From NCBI RefSeq assembly GCF_001894925.1, contig NZ_BCXD01000009.1, positions 1 through 64,000 on the forward strand: a DNA stretch of 64,000 nt, given 5' to 3'. The notes beneath the pieces were generated by a model. That model saw nothing but the letters and a program-made list of their open reading frames with translations, made no database searches and was not told where the DNA came from. Below are positions 17,418 through 26,721 of this stretch, piece by piece. This DNA is from Rhodococcus rhodnii NBRC 100604 (GTDB lineage Bacteria; Actinomycetota; Actinomycetes; Mycobacteriales; Mycobacteriaceae). The position numbers were made by a program, and so were the translations under genes. Numbering within the stretch: the stretch's first letter is position 1; the number at the start of each line of letters is the position of its first letter.

Positions 17418-17447
17418 GCCGACATCTTACCGCGTCGGACGTACATG

Positions 17448-17476
17448 TGGACCACAGTCCGGTTCGGGACTACATT
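17448..17476 (+). promoter_or_regulatory. Candidate sigma70 promoter for the FMN reductase
   Basis: TGGACC and TACATT lie 17 bp apart, each matching four of six positions of the -35/-10 consensus. They are 39 bp upstream of the ATG. The partial inverted repeat GTCCGGTTCGGGAC in the spacer could be the TetR site. Confidence 0.45.
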
Positions 17477-17514
17477 CGCGGTGCACAGCTCGACTATCGA
17501 AGGACTCGTCACAC

Positions 17515-18078
17515 ATGGCCAACAACATCCTCGTTCTCGTGGGCAGCCTCCGCACCGAGTCGATCAACCGCAAGCTCGCGGAGATCGCCGGCGCAACGCA
17601 CCTCGAGGACGCCGACCTCACGATCCACGAGGGTCTCGCGGACCTGCCGTTCTACAACGAAGACCTCGACGTCGAGGGCGCCGACCTTCCGGCCGTGCGC
17701 GCGCTGCGTGCCGCCGGCGGCGAGGCCGACGGCTTCCTGCTCGTGACGCCCGAGTACAACGGCACCATCCCGGCCGTGCTCAAGAACGCCATCGACTGGC
17801 TCTCGCGGCCCTACGGCGCGGGCGCGATCAAGGACAAGCCGGTCGCGATCATCAGTTCGTCGATCAGCCCCAACGCCGCGAAGTGGGCGCACGACGACAC
17901 CGTCAAGGCCGTCGGCATCGCGGGTGGCAAGGTCGTCGAGGACGCGAGCTTGTCGATCGGCGAGACGATGGGCAAGTTCGCCGAGACCCACCCGCGTGAC
18001 GACGCTCAGGTCGTCGGTGAGGTCGAGGCGGTCGTGCGCAGCCTCGTCGAGGCGACGGGTCAGCTCGCCACCGTCTGA
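17515..18078 (+). CDS. NADPH-dependent FMN reductase / azoreductase-type flavoprotein
   Basis: 187 aa, ATG with SD AAGGA. The FMN phosphate loop is VGSLRTESINRKLAE, and the second signature is TPEYNGTIPAVLKNAIDWLSRP. Both are diagnostic of the NADPH_red/ArsH/YieF-like flavodoxin-fold family, which reduces quinones, azo compounds, chromate or free flavin. The divergent TetR gene suggests inducible expression. A strong terminator hairpin follows. Confidence 0.92.
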   Translation: MANNILVLVGSLRTESINRKLAEIAGATHLEDADLTIHEGLADLPFYNEDLDVEGADLPAVRALRAAGGEADGFLLVTPEYNGTIPAVLKNAIDWLSRPYGAGAIKDKPVAIISSSISPNAAKWAHDDTVKAVGIAGGKVVEDASLSIGETMGKFAETHPRDDAQVVGEVEAVVRSLVEATGQLATV

Positions 18079-18093
18079 CCCGCAGCTCTCCTC

Positions 18094-18126
18094 GACGCCG
18101 CCGGTGCACAGTGCACCGGCGGCGTC
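18094..18126 (+). terminator. Strong hairpin terminator after the FMN reductase
   Basis: A perfect 15-bp GC-rich stem (GACGCCGCCGGTGCA) with a 3-nt loop starts 16 bp after the stop codon. The following tail (GTCGTGTT) is only weakly T-rich, as is common in actinomycetes. Confidence 0.8.
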
Positions 18127-18343
18127 GTCGTGTTCGGGGGCGGGGTGGCCGTGGTGACGGGCGCGGACGACGGAATCTCACGGCTCGATCGGGCGTTGAA
18201 GAGGTACCGTTCGACGGCTCTGGCAACCCACTGGTTACTTCCGGGTCCGCGACACGCCGACGGGCTGCGACACGCCACGAATCGGTGAGCCCGCGCACAG
18301 GCCTCGACCTGGGGTTCGTGGCGTTCTCGCAGGACTCCGGGTG

Positions 18344-18355
18344 GTGAAATTTCAC
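18344..18355. promoter_or_regulatory. 12-bp palindrome in the nrd control region
   Basis: GTGAAATTTCAC is a perfect, AT-centred inverted repeat just upstream of the NrdR-like boxes. It is a possible binding site for an unidentified regulator. Confidence 0.4.
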
Positions 18356-18365
18356 GATTGTCGTT

Positions 18366-18412
18366 CACAACATCATGGGTTTCGGTAAAAGCGTCGGCCA
18401 CTAGGTGTAGTG
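18366..18412. promoter_or_regulatory. Pair of candidate NrdR boxes
   Basis: CACAACATCATGGG (18366-18379) and CACTAGGTGTAGTG (18399-18412) each match about 11 of 14 positions of the NrdR-box pattern CACWATATCTWGTG recalled for actinobacteria. They start 33 bp apart, about three helical turns, as expected for paired NrdR sites. NrdR represses ribonucleotide reductase operons when dATP is plentiful. The spacing is slightly off the usual 31-32 bp. Confidence 0.5.
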
Positions 18413-18572
18413 TCTGGGACACCGACAGACCACAAGGGCTTCGACGGACACCGAACGGCGAGGCCGAGGCGGCGGGCCAGCGAAAACCGGCCGATCGGGG
18501 CGCCGAGCACAGCACTCGGAGCAGACAGCACAGAGTTCGTCAGCTGCGTCAGGCAGGGGAGAGAGGCACACC

Positions 18573-18806
18573 ATGAGCATCACCGTCTACACCAAGCCCG
18601 CGTGCGTCCAGTGCAATGCCACCTACAAGGCCCTCGACAAGGCCGGCATCGAGTACACCTCCATCGACATCTCGCAGGACGACGAGGCCCGTGACTACGT
18701 CATGGCGCTCGGGTACCTGCAGGCGCCCGTCGTCGTCGCCGGTGACGATCACTGGTCGGGCTTCCGTCCCGATCGCATCAAGGCGCTCACGGTCGCCGCT
18801 GCCTGA
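18573..18806 (+). CDS. nrdH: Glutaredoxin-like redoxin NrdH
   Basis: 77 aa, starting MSITVYTKPACVQC with the redox pair C11-V-Q-C14 and the C-terminal WSGFRPDRI segment that distinguishes NrdH from glutaredoxins. It takes electrons from thioredoxin reductase and reduces the class Ib ribonucleotide reductase NrdE. SD is GGGGAGAGAGG. It is the first gene of the nrdHIEF operon. Confidence 0.97.
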   Translation: MSITVYTKPACVQCNATYKALDKAGIEYTSIDISQDDEARDYVMALGYLQAPVVVAGDDHWSGFRPDRIKALTVAAA

Positions 18807-18900
18807 ACGGCAGGCGAGCCCACTCGAGCGGGCGACCGGCCCGGTACGGCGGCGGCGGAGGAGCTTGGGGAAGACCCTCCGAGACGCACGGACCGACTCC

Positions 18901-18950
18901 CGCGGTGACACCGGACAAGCAACCCCGCGCGGTGACACCGGACAAGCAAC
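18901..18950 (+). repeat. Two direct 23-bp repeats between nrdH and nrdI
   Basis: An identical 23-bp sequence beginning CGCGGTGACACCGGACAAGC occurs at 18901-18923 and 18928-18950, a period of 27 bp. It lies in the 171-bp nrdH-nrdI gap, which is otherwise non-coding. Confidence 0.85.
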
Positions 18951-18977
18951 ACAGAGCAGGAAACCTGGTGAGAGCCG

Positions 18978-19412
18978 ATGACCTCGCTGGTGTATTTCTC
19001 CAGCACGTCGGAGAACACACACCGATTCGTCCAGAAGCTCGGAGTGCCTGCCACGCGGATTCCACTGCGTGATCGCGAGGGCACGTTCGAAGTGCACGAA
19101 CCGTACGTCCTGATCGTCCCCACCTACGGGGGCGGCTGGACGATCACGGGCCGCGACACCCACTACGTGCCCAAGCAGGTCATCCGATTTCTCAACAACG
19201 AGCACAACCGTTCGCTGATCCGCGGTGTCATCGCGGGCGGCAACACCAACTTCGCCGAATCTTTCGGGATGGCAGGCGACATCATCTCCCAGAAGTGCAA
19301 GGTCCCCTACCTGTACCGCTTCGAACTCATGGGCACCCCTGAGGACGTCGAGCGGGTCCGGGAGGGGCTGGCGCGACATCGAATCCCGCGACCGCGACAT
19401 CCAGACCCGTGA
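18978..19412 (+). CDS. nrdI: Flavodoxin-like NrdI
   Basis: 144 aa. It starts [20 protein letters not shown] with the FMN-phosphate loop [10 protein letters not shown], followed by IVPTYGGG and [12 protein letters not shown]. NrdI supplies the oxidant (superoxide) that assembles the Mn(III)2-tyrosyl radical cofactor in NrdF. It sits between nrdH and nrdE with a 12-bp gap to nrdE. Confidence 0.97.
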   Translation: MTSLVYFSSTSENTHRFVQKLGVPATRIPLRDREGTFEVHEPYVLIVPTYGGGWTITGRDTHYVPKQVIRFLNNEHNRSLIRGVIAGGNTNFAESFGMAGDIISQKCKVPYLYRFELMGTPEDVERVREGLARHRIPRPRHPDP

Positions 19413-19424
19413 TCAGGAGCAGCA

Positions 19425-21590
19425 ATGGCACCGACCATCACCGACACCGAGGTGAAGACCTCTCGTATCGACGTGAACGAGGGCCTGGACTATCACGCCC
19501 TCAACGCGATGCTGAACCTGTACGGGCCGAACGGTGAGATCCAGTTCGACAAGGACGTCGCGGCGGCGCGTCAGTACTTCCTGCAGCACGTCAACCAGAA
19601 CACGGTGTTCTTCCACAACCTGGACGAGAAGCTCGACTACCTCGTCGAGGAGAACTACTACGAGCCCGAGGTTCTCGAGCAGTACTCGCGCAGCTTCGTC
19701 AAGTCGCTGATCGATCACGCGTACTCGAAGAAGTTCCGGTTCCCGACGTTCCTCGGCGCCTTCAAGTACTACACGTCCTACACGCTCAAGACGTTCGACG
19801 GAAAGCGCTACCTCGAGCGGTTCGAGGATCGCGTGTGCATGGTGGCGCTCACCCTCGCCGCCGGCGACGAGGTGCTCGCGACGAAGCTCGTCGACGAGAT
19901 CATCTCGGGCCGTTTCCAGCCTGCGACACCGACCTTCCTCAACTCGGGCAAGAAGCAGCGCGGCGAGCCCGTGTCGTGCTTCCTGCTGCGCATCGAGGAC
20001 AACATGGAGTCGATCGGCCGCGCCATCAACTCCGCGCTCCAGCTGTCCAAGCGCGGCGGCGGAGTCGCGTTGCTGCTGAGCAACATTCGTGAGCACGGCG
20101 CGCCCATCAAGCGCATCGAGAACCAGAGTTCGGGCGTCATCCCGATCATGAAGCTGCTCGAGGACTCGTTCTCGTACGCCAACCAGCTCGGCGCGCGGCA
20201 GGGCGCGGGTGCGGTGTATCTGCACGCGCACCACCCCGACATCTACCGCTTCCTCGACACCAAGCGCGAGAACGCGGACGAGAAGATTCGCATCAAGACG
20301 CTCTCGCTCGGCGTCGTGATCCCGGACATCACGTTCGAGCTCGCGAAGAAGAACGAGGACATGTACCTGTTCTCGCCGTACGACGTCGAGCGTATCTACG
20401 GGGTTCCGTTCGCCGACATCAACGTCACCGAGAAGTACCATGAGATGGTCGACGACAAGCGGATCCGCAAGTCGAAGATCAAGGCGCGCGAGTTCTTTCA
20501 GACGCTCGCCGAGCTGCAGTTCGAGTCGGGCTACCCGTACATCATGTTCGAGGACACCGTGAACCGCGCGAATCCCATCGCGGGCAAGGTGACTCACTCG
20601 AACCTGTGCTCGGAGATCCTGCAGGTGTCGACGCCGTCGGAGTTCAACGACGACCTCACCTACAGCAAGATCGGCAAGGACATCTCGTGCAACCTGGGTT
20701 CGATGAACATCGCGAAGGCGATGGACTCCGATGATTTCGGTCAGGCCGTCGAGGTCGCGATCCGTGCACTGACCGCCGTCGCGGACCAGACGTCCATCGA
20801 CTCCGTTCCGTCGATCCGCAAGGCCAACGACGAGGGCCATGCCATCGGACTCGGGCAGATGAATCTGCACGGCTACCTCGCTCGCGAGCGTGTTCACTAC
20901 GGCTCCGACGAGGGTGTCGACTTCACGAACATCTACTTCTACACCGTTGTGTTCCATGCGATCCGGGCGTCGAACGCGATCGCGAAGGAACGCGGCACGT
21001 ACTTCGCGGGCTTCCCCGACTCGAAGTACGCGTCGGGTGAGTACTTCGACAAGTACACCGATCAGGTGTGGGAGCCGAAGACGGAGAAGGTGCGGCAGCT
21101 GTTCGCCGACGCCGGCATCGACATCCCCACGCAGGACGACTGGCGTGAGCTGAAGGCGTCGGTGCAGGAGTACGGGATCTACAACCAGAACCTGCAGGCC
21201 GTCCCGCCGACCGGGTCGATCTCCTACATCAACAACTCCACCAGCTCCATCCACCCGGTGGCGTCGAAGATCGAGATCCGCAAGGAAGGCAAGATCGGTC
21301 GCGTCTACTACCCGGCGCCTTATCTGACGAACGACAACCTGGAGTACTACCAGGACGCGTATGAGATCGGGTACGAGAAGATCATCGACACCTACGCGGC
21401 GGCGACGCAGCACGTCGATCAGGGGCTGTCGCTGACGCTGTTCTTCAAGGACACCGTGACGACCCGCGATCTCAACAAGGCCCAGATCTACGCGTGGCGC
21501 AAGGGAATCAAGACGCTGTACTACATCCGCCTGCGCCAGATGGCGCTCGAGGGGACCGAGGTGGAAAATTGCGTTTCGTGCATGTTGTGA
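19425..21590 (+). CDS. nrdE: Class Ib ribonucleoside-diphosphate reductase large subunit
   Basis: 721 aa, full length for NrdE. Active-site cysteines lie in GEPVSCFLL and in HSNLCSEI (the thiyl-radical strand); NLGSMNIA and [14 protein letters not shown] are family signatures. The C-terminal redox pair is in ENCVSCML, which NrdH reduces. There is no N-terminal ATP-cone, as expected for class Ib. It reduces ribonucleoside diphosphates for DNA synthesis. Confidence 0.98.
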   Translation: MAPTITDTEVKTSRIDVNEGLDYHALNAMLNLYGPNGEIQFDKDVAAARQYFLQHVNQNTVFFHNLDEKLDYLVEENYYEPEVLEQYSRSFVKSLIDHAYSKKFRFPTFLGAFKYYTSYTLKTFDGKRYLERFEDRVCMVALTLAAGDEVLATKLVDEIISGRFQPATPTFLNSGKKQRGEPVSCFLLRIEDNMESIGRAINSALQLSKRGGGVALLLSNIREHGAPIKRIENQSSGVIPIMKLLEDSFSYANQLGARQGAGAVYLHAHHPDIYRFLDTKRENADEKIRIKTLSLGVVIPDITFELAKKNEDMYLFSPYDVERIYGVPFADINVTEKYHEMVDDKRIRKSKIKAREFFQTLAELQFESGYPYIMFEDTVNRANPIAGKVTHSNLCSEILQVSTPSEFNDDLTYSKIGKDISCNLGSMNIAKAMDSDDFGQAVEVAIRALTAVADQTSIDSVPSIRKANDEGHAIGLGQMNLHGYLARERVHYGSDEGVDFTNIYFYTVVFHAIRASNAIAKERGTYFAGFPDSKYASGEYFDKYTDQVWEPKTEKVRQLFADAGIDIPTQDDWRELKASVQEYGIYNQNLQAVPPTGSISYINNSTSSIHPVASKIEIRKEGKIGRVYYPAPYLTNDNLEYYQDAYEIGYEKIIDTYAAATQHVDQGLSLTLFFKDTVTTRDLNKAQIYAWRKGIKTLYYIRLRQMALEGTEVENCVSCML

Positions 21591-21623
21591 CATCAGGCGC
21601 ACCTACCACCGAACAATCCGTGA

Positions 21624-22643
<1,020 letters not shown>

Positions 22644-22679
22644 CACCCTGCTGCCGCTGCAACTCGTAGTGCTGACGGG

Positions 22680-22715
22680 AGGCCCGGATCCGCGAGCAAC
22701 CGCAGATTCGGGCCT
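22680..22715 (+). terminator. Rho-independent-type terminator after nrdF
   Basis: AGGCCCGGAT pairs with ATTCGGGCCT (one G-T pair) around a 16-nt loop, followed by TTTCGTG. It starts 37 bp after the nrdF stop. Confidence 0.75.
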
Positions 22716-22776
22716 TTCGTGTCCGCTGTATTCGGCCGCGCGACAAGGCGGCTCGACGAGCAGAGAGTGAGTCTCG

Positions 22777-23268
22777 ATGACGATCCGGCACGCTACCGAG
22801 GCCGATGCCGAGGCGCTCGCGACGATTTTGAATGCGATCATCGAGGAAGGCGGCAAGACCGCGATCGACGGGCCGCTGAGCCCACAAGAGTTGGCGGAGT
22901 GGTTCATGTCCGGTCCACACTGCGTCACCTGCATGGTTGCGGTCGACGAGAACGGGCATGCGCTCGGGTTCCAGACGACCGAGCGGTTTCACGACGACCT
23001 GCCCTCCGCAACCGCAGACATCGGAACCTTCATCGCGAAGGGTGCGCGAGGCTCCCGAATCGGGAAGCAATTGGCGGATGCCACTTTCGCCGCCGCGCGA
23101 CAGGCAGGGCTCGACGCATTGCGTGCGGTGATTCGACGAGAGAACAAAGGAGCAGTCGCCTTCTACCGTGCGCTCGGATTCCAGGGGCATGTGCCGCGCG
23201 AAGGCGCAGTCGTTCTGGTGCGCACCTTGGAGTTGGAAGGCCGGTCGTCTGGGGCGTTTACGGTGTGA
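22777..23268 (+). CDS. GNAT family N-acetyltransferase
   Basis: 163 aa, starting MTIRHATEADAEALATILN. The acetyl-CoA loop is GARGSRIGKQLADA, and the C-terminal AVAFYRALGFQ is the usual GNAT beta-bulge motif. It resembles phosphinothricin-acetyltransferase-like enzymes, but the substrate is unknown. It lies alone between the nrd terminator and the convergent accessory array. Confidence 0.88.
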   Translation: MTIRHATEADAEALATILNAIIEEGGKTAIDGPLSPQELAEWFMSGPHCVTCMVAVDENGHALGFQTTERFHDDLPSATADIGTFIAKGARGSRIGKQLADATFAAARQAGLDALRAVIRRENKGAVAFYRALGFQGHVPREGAVVLVRTLELEGRSSGAFTV

Positions 23269-23297
23269 TCGAGGGCTTCGGTGATTCATCGGGCGGG

Positions 23298-23870
23298 TCA
23301 GCGCTTGCCGGTCCAGAACCCAACGGGAATCGGTAACTGAGGCATCGCGGTCGCCGGAGCGAACGACACCGCCAGACCGCCGTACGGGAGCACCTCAGCA
23401 CTCACGAAGAGGAGTCCGCGTTCGTTCGCCAGACGTGCGATCGCCACGATCGGGAGGGCCGCGAACGTGCGGTTCACGAATTCGAGGCGCGTTCGTCCGC
23501 TGTCGAACTGCTCCATGACGTGGAGCCGTAGTTCGTCGTCCAACCGGAGTTCGCGGCCGGTGTTCGGCGGTGCGAGTACCCGGGCGAACGCGTGATACGA
23601 CGGTCCGCCGACTGCGAAGTGGTTCGCAGCGAACACGTATCCGTAGGAAGCAGCTATCTGCGCCATGACGGTCGGGTCGAGCCCGGTGCGGAGGATGGGT
23701 ACGAAAGCCCAGTCTTCGCCGTCGAACCGACGGGCGAACCGCGCAGCCTTGTCCTCGTGCGATAGGAATCGCCCGCGCAGGGCCGAGATCGCCACTGCAC
23801 CCAGGGCGGCCAGAGCGACGAACGCGACCAGCGACAGGACGAACGGTGACCACGTGGCGTCTTCAGGCAC
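23298..23870 (-). CDS. Membrane protein with two copies of the array domain (type C)
   Basis: 190 aa from GTG. An N-terminal membrane span (about 10-32, FVLSLVAFVALAALGAVAI) is followed by a basic stretch. Then come two successive copies of the roughly 50-residue domain seen in the upstream A and B proteins: about 49-100 (RFDGEDWAF, MAQIAASYGYVFAANH) and 121-172 (QFDSGRTRL, IARLANERGLLFVSAE). This looks like a fused or duplicated derivative of the array members. It is the last gene of the array. I do not recognise the family. Confidence 0.7.
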   Translation of the reverse strand: MPEDATWSPFVLSLVAFVALAALGAVAISALRGRFLSHEDKAARFARRFDGEDWAFVPILRTGLDPTVMAQIAASYGYVFAANHFAVGGPSYHAFARVLAPPNTGRELRLDDELRLHVMEQFDSGRTRLEFVNRTFAALPIVAIARLANERGLLFVSAEVLPYGGLAVSFAPATAMPQLPIPVGFWTGKR

Positions 23871-23894
23871 CGGGCACCTGCCGATCAGGAGTTG

Positions 23895-24350
23895 TCATCG
23901 CAGCTGAGTCGGGTATGCGGACCACCGGTGACGCAGTGTGGGAAGTCGAGGCGAGGGAGGCGAGGGAAGCATCTGGAACGCCACTTTGACGCTTCCGAAG
24001 GTGTAGCCCGTCTCGCCGATGTAGTAGTAGCCGAAGCTGTTGGCGATGGCGTTCATCTCGGCAACGCTGATCGTGTAGTTGCGCGGATCCACGGTGACTA
24101 TCGAACGGCCGTTGAACAGTTCGCTGATGCGGCTCTTCTGGATGTCAGTGGGGGCGGCTGTCTTACGCCGATACCACACCTTCAGTCGGTGGTGGACCGG
24201 AAAGAGGCCGAGCGCCGCGAAGCCGAGAATCAGCAGAACCCAGAAAGCGAACTGAATTGCAGTGTTGGCCGGCGCCGAATCAGCCGCATTGGCGAGGACG
24301 GTCACGAAATCGGAATGCCACGGTCTTCCTAGCGAATCGCGTTGCATCAT
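23895..24350 (-). CDS. Type B array protein: one membrane span plus array domain (B5)
   Basis: 151 aa from the ATG that overlaps the A5 stop (ATGA). It has a short N-terminus and a membrane span at about 31-52 (FAFWVLLILGFAALGLF). A basic stop-transfer segment (HHRLKVWYRRK) predicts a cytosolic C-terminus. The array domain is at about 77-130 (LFNGRSIVTVDPRNYTISV, MNAIANSFGYYYIGETG), with a Pro-rich tail (LPSPPSPRLP). A farther upstream in-frame start would overlap A5 by 70 bp and is not preferred. Function unknown. Confidence 0.72.
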   Translation of the reverse strand: MMQRDSLGRPWHSDFVTVLANAADSAPANTAIQFAFWVLLILGFAALGLFPVHHRLKVWYRRKTAAPTDIQKSRISELFNGRSIVTVDPRNYTISVAEMNAIANSFGYYYIGETGYTFGSVKVAFQMLPSPPSPRLPTLRHRWSAYPTQLR

Positions 24351-24610
24351 CGGTCGAGTGTGGTCTTTCGAAAATAGAAGTTTCCGGTCCTTTGGTATTT
24401 CCCGCGCATACCCCATGCGAACGCGTATCCCTTTGTCGCGGCGATCAACGCCAGTTCGTGAGGAGGAAGCGATTCCGAGTATATTTCGACGAGGTCATCA
24501 CCGTTGAATCTTGCTGCGATGCGCGAACGATAAGCGGCAAATGTTCCCGGATTGCTTTGCTCGTGTGGTAGATACAAGAGGACTCCTAGAACAGTGTTTC
24601 GAGATCCCAT
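24347..24610 (-). CDS. Type A array protein: small soluble array domain (A5)
   Basis: 87 aa if started at MGSRNTVLG; an internal TTG preceded by GGAG (giving YLPHEQSN...) is an alternative start. The array domain reads RFNGDDLVEIYSESLPPHEL then IAATKGYAFAWGMRGKY and NFYFRK. No membrane span. Its stop overlaps the B5 start. It is the most divergent A copy (GKYQ replaces RSGRY). The DNA here is unusually AT-rich for the window (28 G/C in 24541-24600). Confidence 0.65.
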   Translation of the reverse strand: MGSRNTVLGVLLYLPHEQSNPGTFAAYRSRIAARFNGDDLVEIYSESLPPHELALIAATKGYAFAWGMRGKYQRTGNFYFRKTTLDR

Positions 24611-24651
24611 ACGTGACCGTGCTACTAGGTCAACCCGGTCCGGAATCGACC

Positions 24652-25069
24652 TTAGAAGCGTTTAGTATGGAGGATGAACTGCACGCTTTCCGAATCCATT
24701 GTTGGAATTCTCGGTGGAGGAGGTGAGGGCATTCGTTCGGACCCGACACGGGTCGCTCCACGTCGATTTCCGCGCTCACCGATGTAGTAGAACCCATTCC
24801 TGTTTGCGACGCAATTAATCGTATATATCGGAACGGTGAAGTTGCGCGGATCTACGACAACGATATTGCTCTGTCCGAAACAATTTGTCCAGATTATTGA
24901 GCTGGCTCGCCTCGGAGCCCGCGCGCAGGCGGCGAGTTGCGATTTTGAGGCGATGGATGGGATTGCTTACCGCGATGGTGCACAGGGCGAGGCCGAGCAG
25001 CGCGAAGCCCAGTACCTCGAGAAAGCTCGCTGACTCGCCGGCGGACCCGGCTGCGAACATGGCGGTCAT
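24652..25069 (-). pseudogene. Frameshifted type B array gene (B4)
   Basis: The ATG overlaps the A4 stop, and the first 64 or so residues follow B2 closely (membrane span, then NPIHRLKIATRRLRAG). At about 24877 the frame breaks after LDKLF. Skipping one base restores the domain: GQSNIVVVDPRNFTVPIYT, CVANRNGFYYIGERGNRRG, then MPSPPPRIPTMD, ending in TAA at 24652. As read, translation stops at 24815. It is either a real indel in a decaying copy or, less likely, a sequencing error. Confidence 0.75.
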
Positions 25070-25299
25070 CGGTGAGCCTCCGGGCGCTGGTAGAGGAGTC
25101 GGAAGCACCAGAAATCGGACGTACCATAGCGGCCAGACCGTTTTCCGCGTGCAAACTCGTATCCATGCAATCTCGCGACCCGGGCGACCTCAGCGGCGTC
25201 CAGTCTCGGGTCGGGGAGCAGCAAAACCTCGTCGCGTCCGTCGAAAAGCAATTCGGGGCAAGGTCGAACGGGAACGGTACCGAAACTCCGATCGGTCAT
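25066..25299 (-). CDS. Type A array protein (A4)
   Basis: 77 aa, starting MTDRSFGTVP, with SD AAGGA seven bases upstream. The array domain is LLFDGRDEVLLLPDPRL, then VARLHGYEFARGKRSGRYG and FWCFRLLY. It is very similar to A2 (shared FDGRDEV, HGYEF, RGKRSGRYG and FRLLY). The B copies beside A4 and A2 also match each other best, so the A2-B2 and A4-B4 modules look like a recent segmental duplication. No membrane span; cytosolic. Function unknown. Confidence 0.72.
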   Translation of the reverse strand: MTDRSFGTVPVRPCPELLFDGRDEVLLLPDPRLDAAEVARVARLHGYEFARGKRSGRYGTSDFWCFRLLYQRPEAHR

Positions 25300-25324
25300 T
25301 CGCCATCCTTATGTGCGAGCTTGA

Positions 25325-25765
25325 TTAGGCATCAAGCGGGCGCCATCGGCTGGGGGCGGCAGGTATTCGTAGCGGGGGAGGCCCGGACAGTCGTTGGAAA
25401 GCCACCTGGGTGCTCCCGACGATGTTGCCTCTCTCGCCGATGTAATAGTGGCCGTGCGAGTTAGCGATGGCGTTCATACAGGCGACGGAGATCGTGTAGA
25501 ATCGCGGATCGATGACGACGACATCCTTACCGTGAAATTTTGCGTCGATCCGGCGGATCTGTTCGTCCTCTCCGGCGGCGCGTCTACGGCCCCACCAGCA
25601 GATGATTCGGTGATCGAGGCGAAAAGCGATCTGGAAAGCGAGGAGCGTCGACGCTGCGAACCCGACGATTACGACTGTGACTGCAGCCGCCCCACTGCCC
25701 TGGCGGGCTTCCGACGCCAACGTGACGACAGCGGGATCCAGGAGTATGTGCATGTGTCGGTTCAT
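25325..25765 (-). CDS. Type B array protein (B3)
   Basis: 146 aa, starting MNRHMHILLDPAVV two bases after the A3 stop. The membrane span (about 28-50, AVTVVIVGFAASTLLAFQIAF) is followed by a basic segment (WWGRRRAAG). The array domain is at about 70-125 (KFHGKDVVVIDPRFYTISVA, AIANSHGHYYIGERG, STQVAFQRL), with tail GPPPLRIP. The longer reading frame upstream overlaps A3 and is rejected. It looks intact although its A partner is broken. Confidence 0.72.
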   Translation of the reverse strand: MNRHMHILLDPAVVTLASEARQGSGAAAVTVVIVGFAASTLLAFQIAFRLDHRIICWWGRRRAAGEDEQIRRIDAKFHGKDVVVIDPRFYTISVACMNAIANSHGHYYIGERGNIVGSTQVAFQRLSGPPPLRIPAAPSRWRPLDA

Positions 25766-25767
25766 TC

Positions 25768-25981
25768 TCAATCGGCTGGGAACAGTCGGCGGAAATAGTA
25801 GGTACTGACGTCGAGTCCGTTGCTGCCCCGTCTCGTCCCGTAGGCGAACACGTATCCACACTCATAGGCGACACGTGCGAGCACCTCGGGGTGGATATGG
25901 TGCGAGGCTCCGAACTCGACCAGGGCGCTGCCGTCGAACCAGTGCGCGTAGGGCGGGAGGTGCTCGGGGCGGGTGGTTCAT
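25768..25981 (-). pseudogene. Frameshifted type A array gene (A3)
   Basis: A consensus SD (AGGAGG) lies just before ATG at 25981, but the ATG frame is not the A frame. One base later the A protein is read cleanly: TTRPEHLPPYAHWFDGSALV, then VAYECGYVFAYGTRRG and STYYFRRLFPAD, stop at 25768. No start codon exists in that frame after the TGA at 25978-25980, which is the stop of the preceding small frame. A one-base indel right after the ATG explains it. Confidence 0.7.
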
Positions 25982-26208
25982 CGTCTGCCCTCCTGGACAA
26001 TCGGATCACCGACATCAAGGCGATCGATGATCGCAAATGCGAGTGCTATCAGGTTTTCCATATCCTGTTTGCGTTGCATTCCGAAATCCATGGACAGCAA
26101 TTGTGGCGGCGTTGTCGATCGGTACCACCGCCCGATCGGATCCCCAACCGCCGAGTGAAGATTCCCGCAGACGGAATCTCGCGAGCCGTGGTCGGGCGCG
26201 ACCAGCAC
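25978..26208 (-). CDS. Uncertain small ORF upstream of A3
   Basis: 76 codons from a GTG without SD. The C-terminal part (MENLIALAFAIIDRLDVGDP) could be a real short protein starting at an internal ATG. It does not show the array domain. Its TGA overlaps the A3 ATG (ATGA) and is also in frame with the A3 domain, so X and A3 may once have been one frame. It may instead be the remnant of a lost B gene. Low confidence that it is expressed. Confidence 0.3.
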   Translation of the reverse strand: MLVAPDHGSRDSVCGNLHSAVGDPIGRWYRSTTPPQLLSMDFGMQRKQDMENLIALAFAIIDRLDVGDPIVQEGRR

Positions 26209-26283
26209 GTCAGAGGTTTTTCACGCGGAGGTGGCGCTGAGACTCTCGTCCAAGTCACCTGTTGACCAGAGAGCAGAGGGGAC

Positions 26284-26721
26284 TCATCTGGGCCGAATTC
26301 CTTCGCGTAATCTTCGAACTGCTCGCCAAGAAGGCGTGTCCATGTTGGGGATTCGCGGCGGTGGCGGAGTTGTCCTACGGTTGAAGAATACGCGTGTTGC
26401 ACCGGCGGAGTTTCCCCTTTCGCCAGCATAGAAGTAGCCATGTTGATTCGCGATCTGGTTCATTTCATAAATCCGAATCGTGTAGTTCCTAGGGTCTATC
26501 GCGACTACGCGATCCTCCCCGAACCTCGAGTCGATTCGTTTGAACTGATGCCCACGATTCCCCGCGCGCAGGCGGCGTGTGGCAATCTTGAGTCGATGAA
26601 CCGGGTGGCTGAGCAATACTCCGGTGGCGATCATAGTTGCTATAGTGACCGCCAGGACGGATAGTAATGTTGCGAAATCGCTAGACCCGCTGGCAGCCGA
26701 AACGGTGCCGTGGTCCGTCAT
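26284..26721 (-). CDS. Type B array protein (B2)
   Basis: 145 aa from an ATG overlapping the A2 stop (ATGA). The membrane span is at about 17-38 (LLSVLAVTIATMIATGVLL). The basic segment HRLKIATRRLRAG is nearly the same as in B4. The array domain reads RFGEDRVVAIDPRNYTIRIY, then QIANQHGYFYAGERG and RVFFNRRT, with Pro-rich tail TPPPPRIPNMD and a basic C-terminus. Predicted cytosolic domain, single-pass. Function unknown. Confidence 0.72.
   Translation of the reverse strand: MTDHGTVSAASGSSDFATLLSVLAVTIATMIATGVLLSHPVHRLKIATRRLRAGNRGHQFKRIDSRFGEDRVVAIDPRNYTIRIYEMNQIANQHGYFYAGERGNSAGATRVFFNRRTTPPPPRIPNMDTPSWRAVRRLREGIRPR

Larger units (their letters stand above)
18127..18572. other. Long leader region of the nrd operon, no gene
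   Basis: About 450 bp without a convincing coding frame. It holds a 12-bp palindrome (18344-18355) and two NrdR-box-like sequences (18366-18379 and 18399-18412), followed by about 160 bp of probable untranslated leader before nrdH. Confidence 0.6.

Noticed and set aside
19413-21602. 729-codon open frame antisense to nrdE, and similar long minus frames opposite ctaD (31802-33601)
   Set aside because: High third-position GC creates long antisense frames; these have no start signals or protein-like composition, while the sense genes are certain.
25584-26036. 150-codon minus frame across A3/B3
   Set aside because: It runs in the wrong frame through the A3 and B3 domains; composition is S/P/R-rich and non-protein-like.
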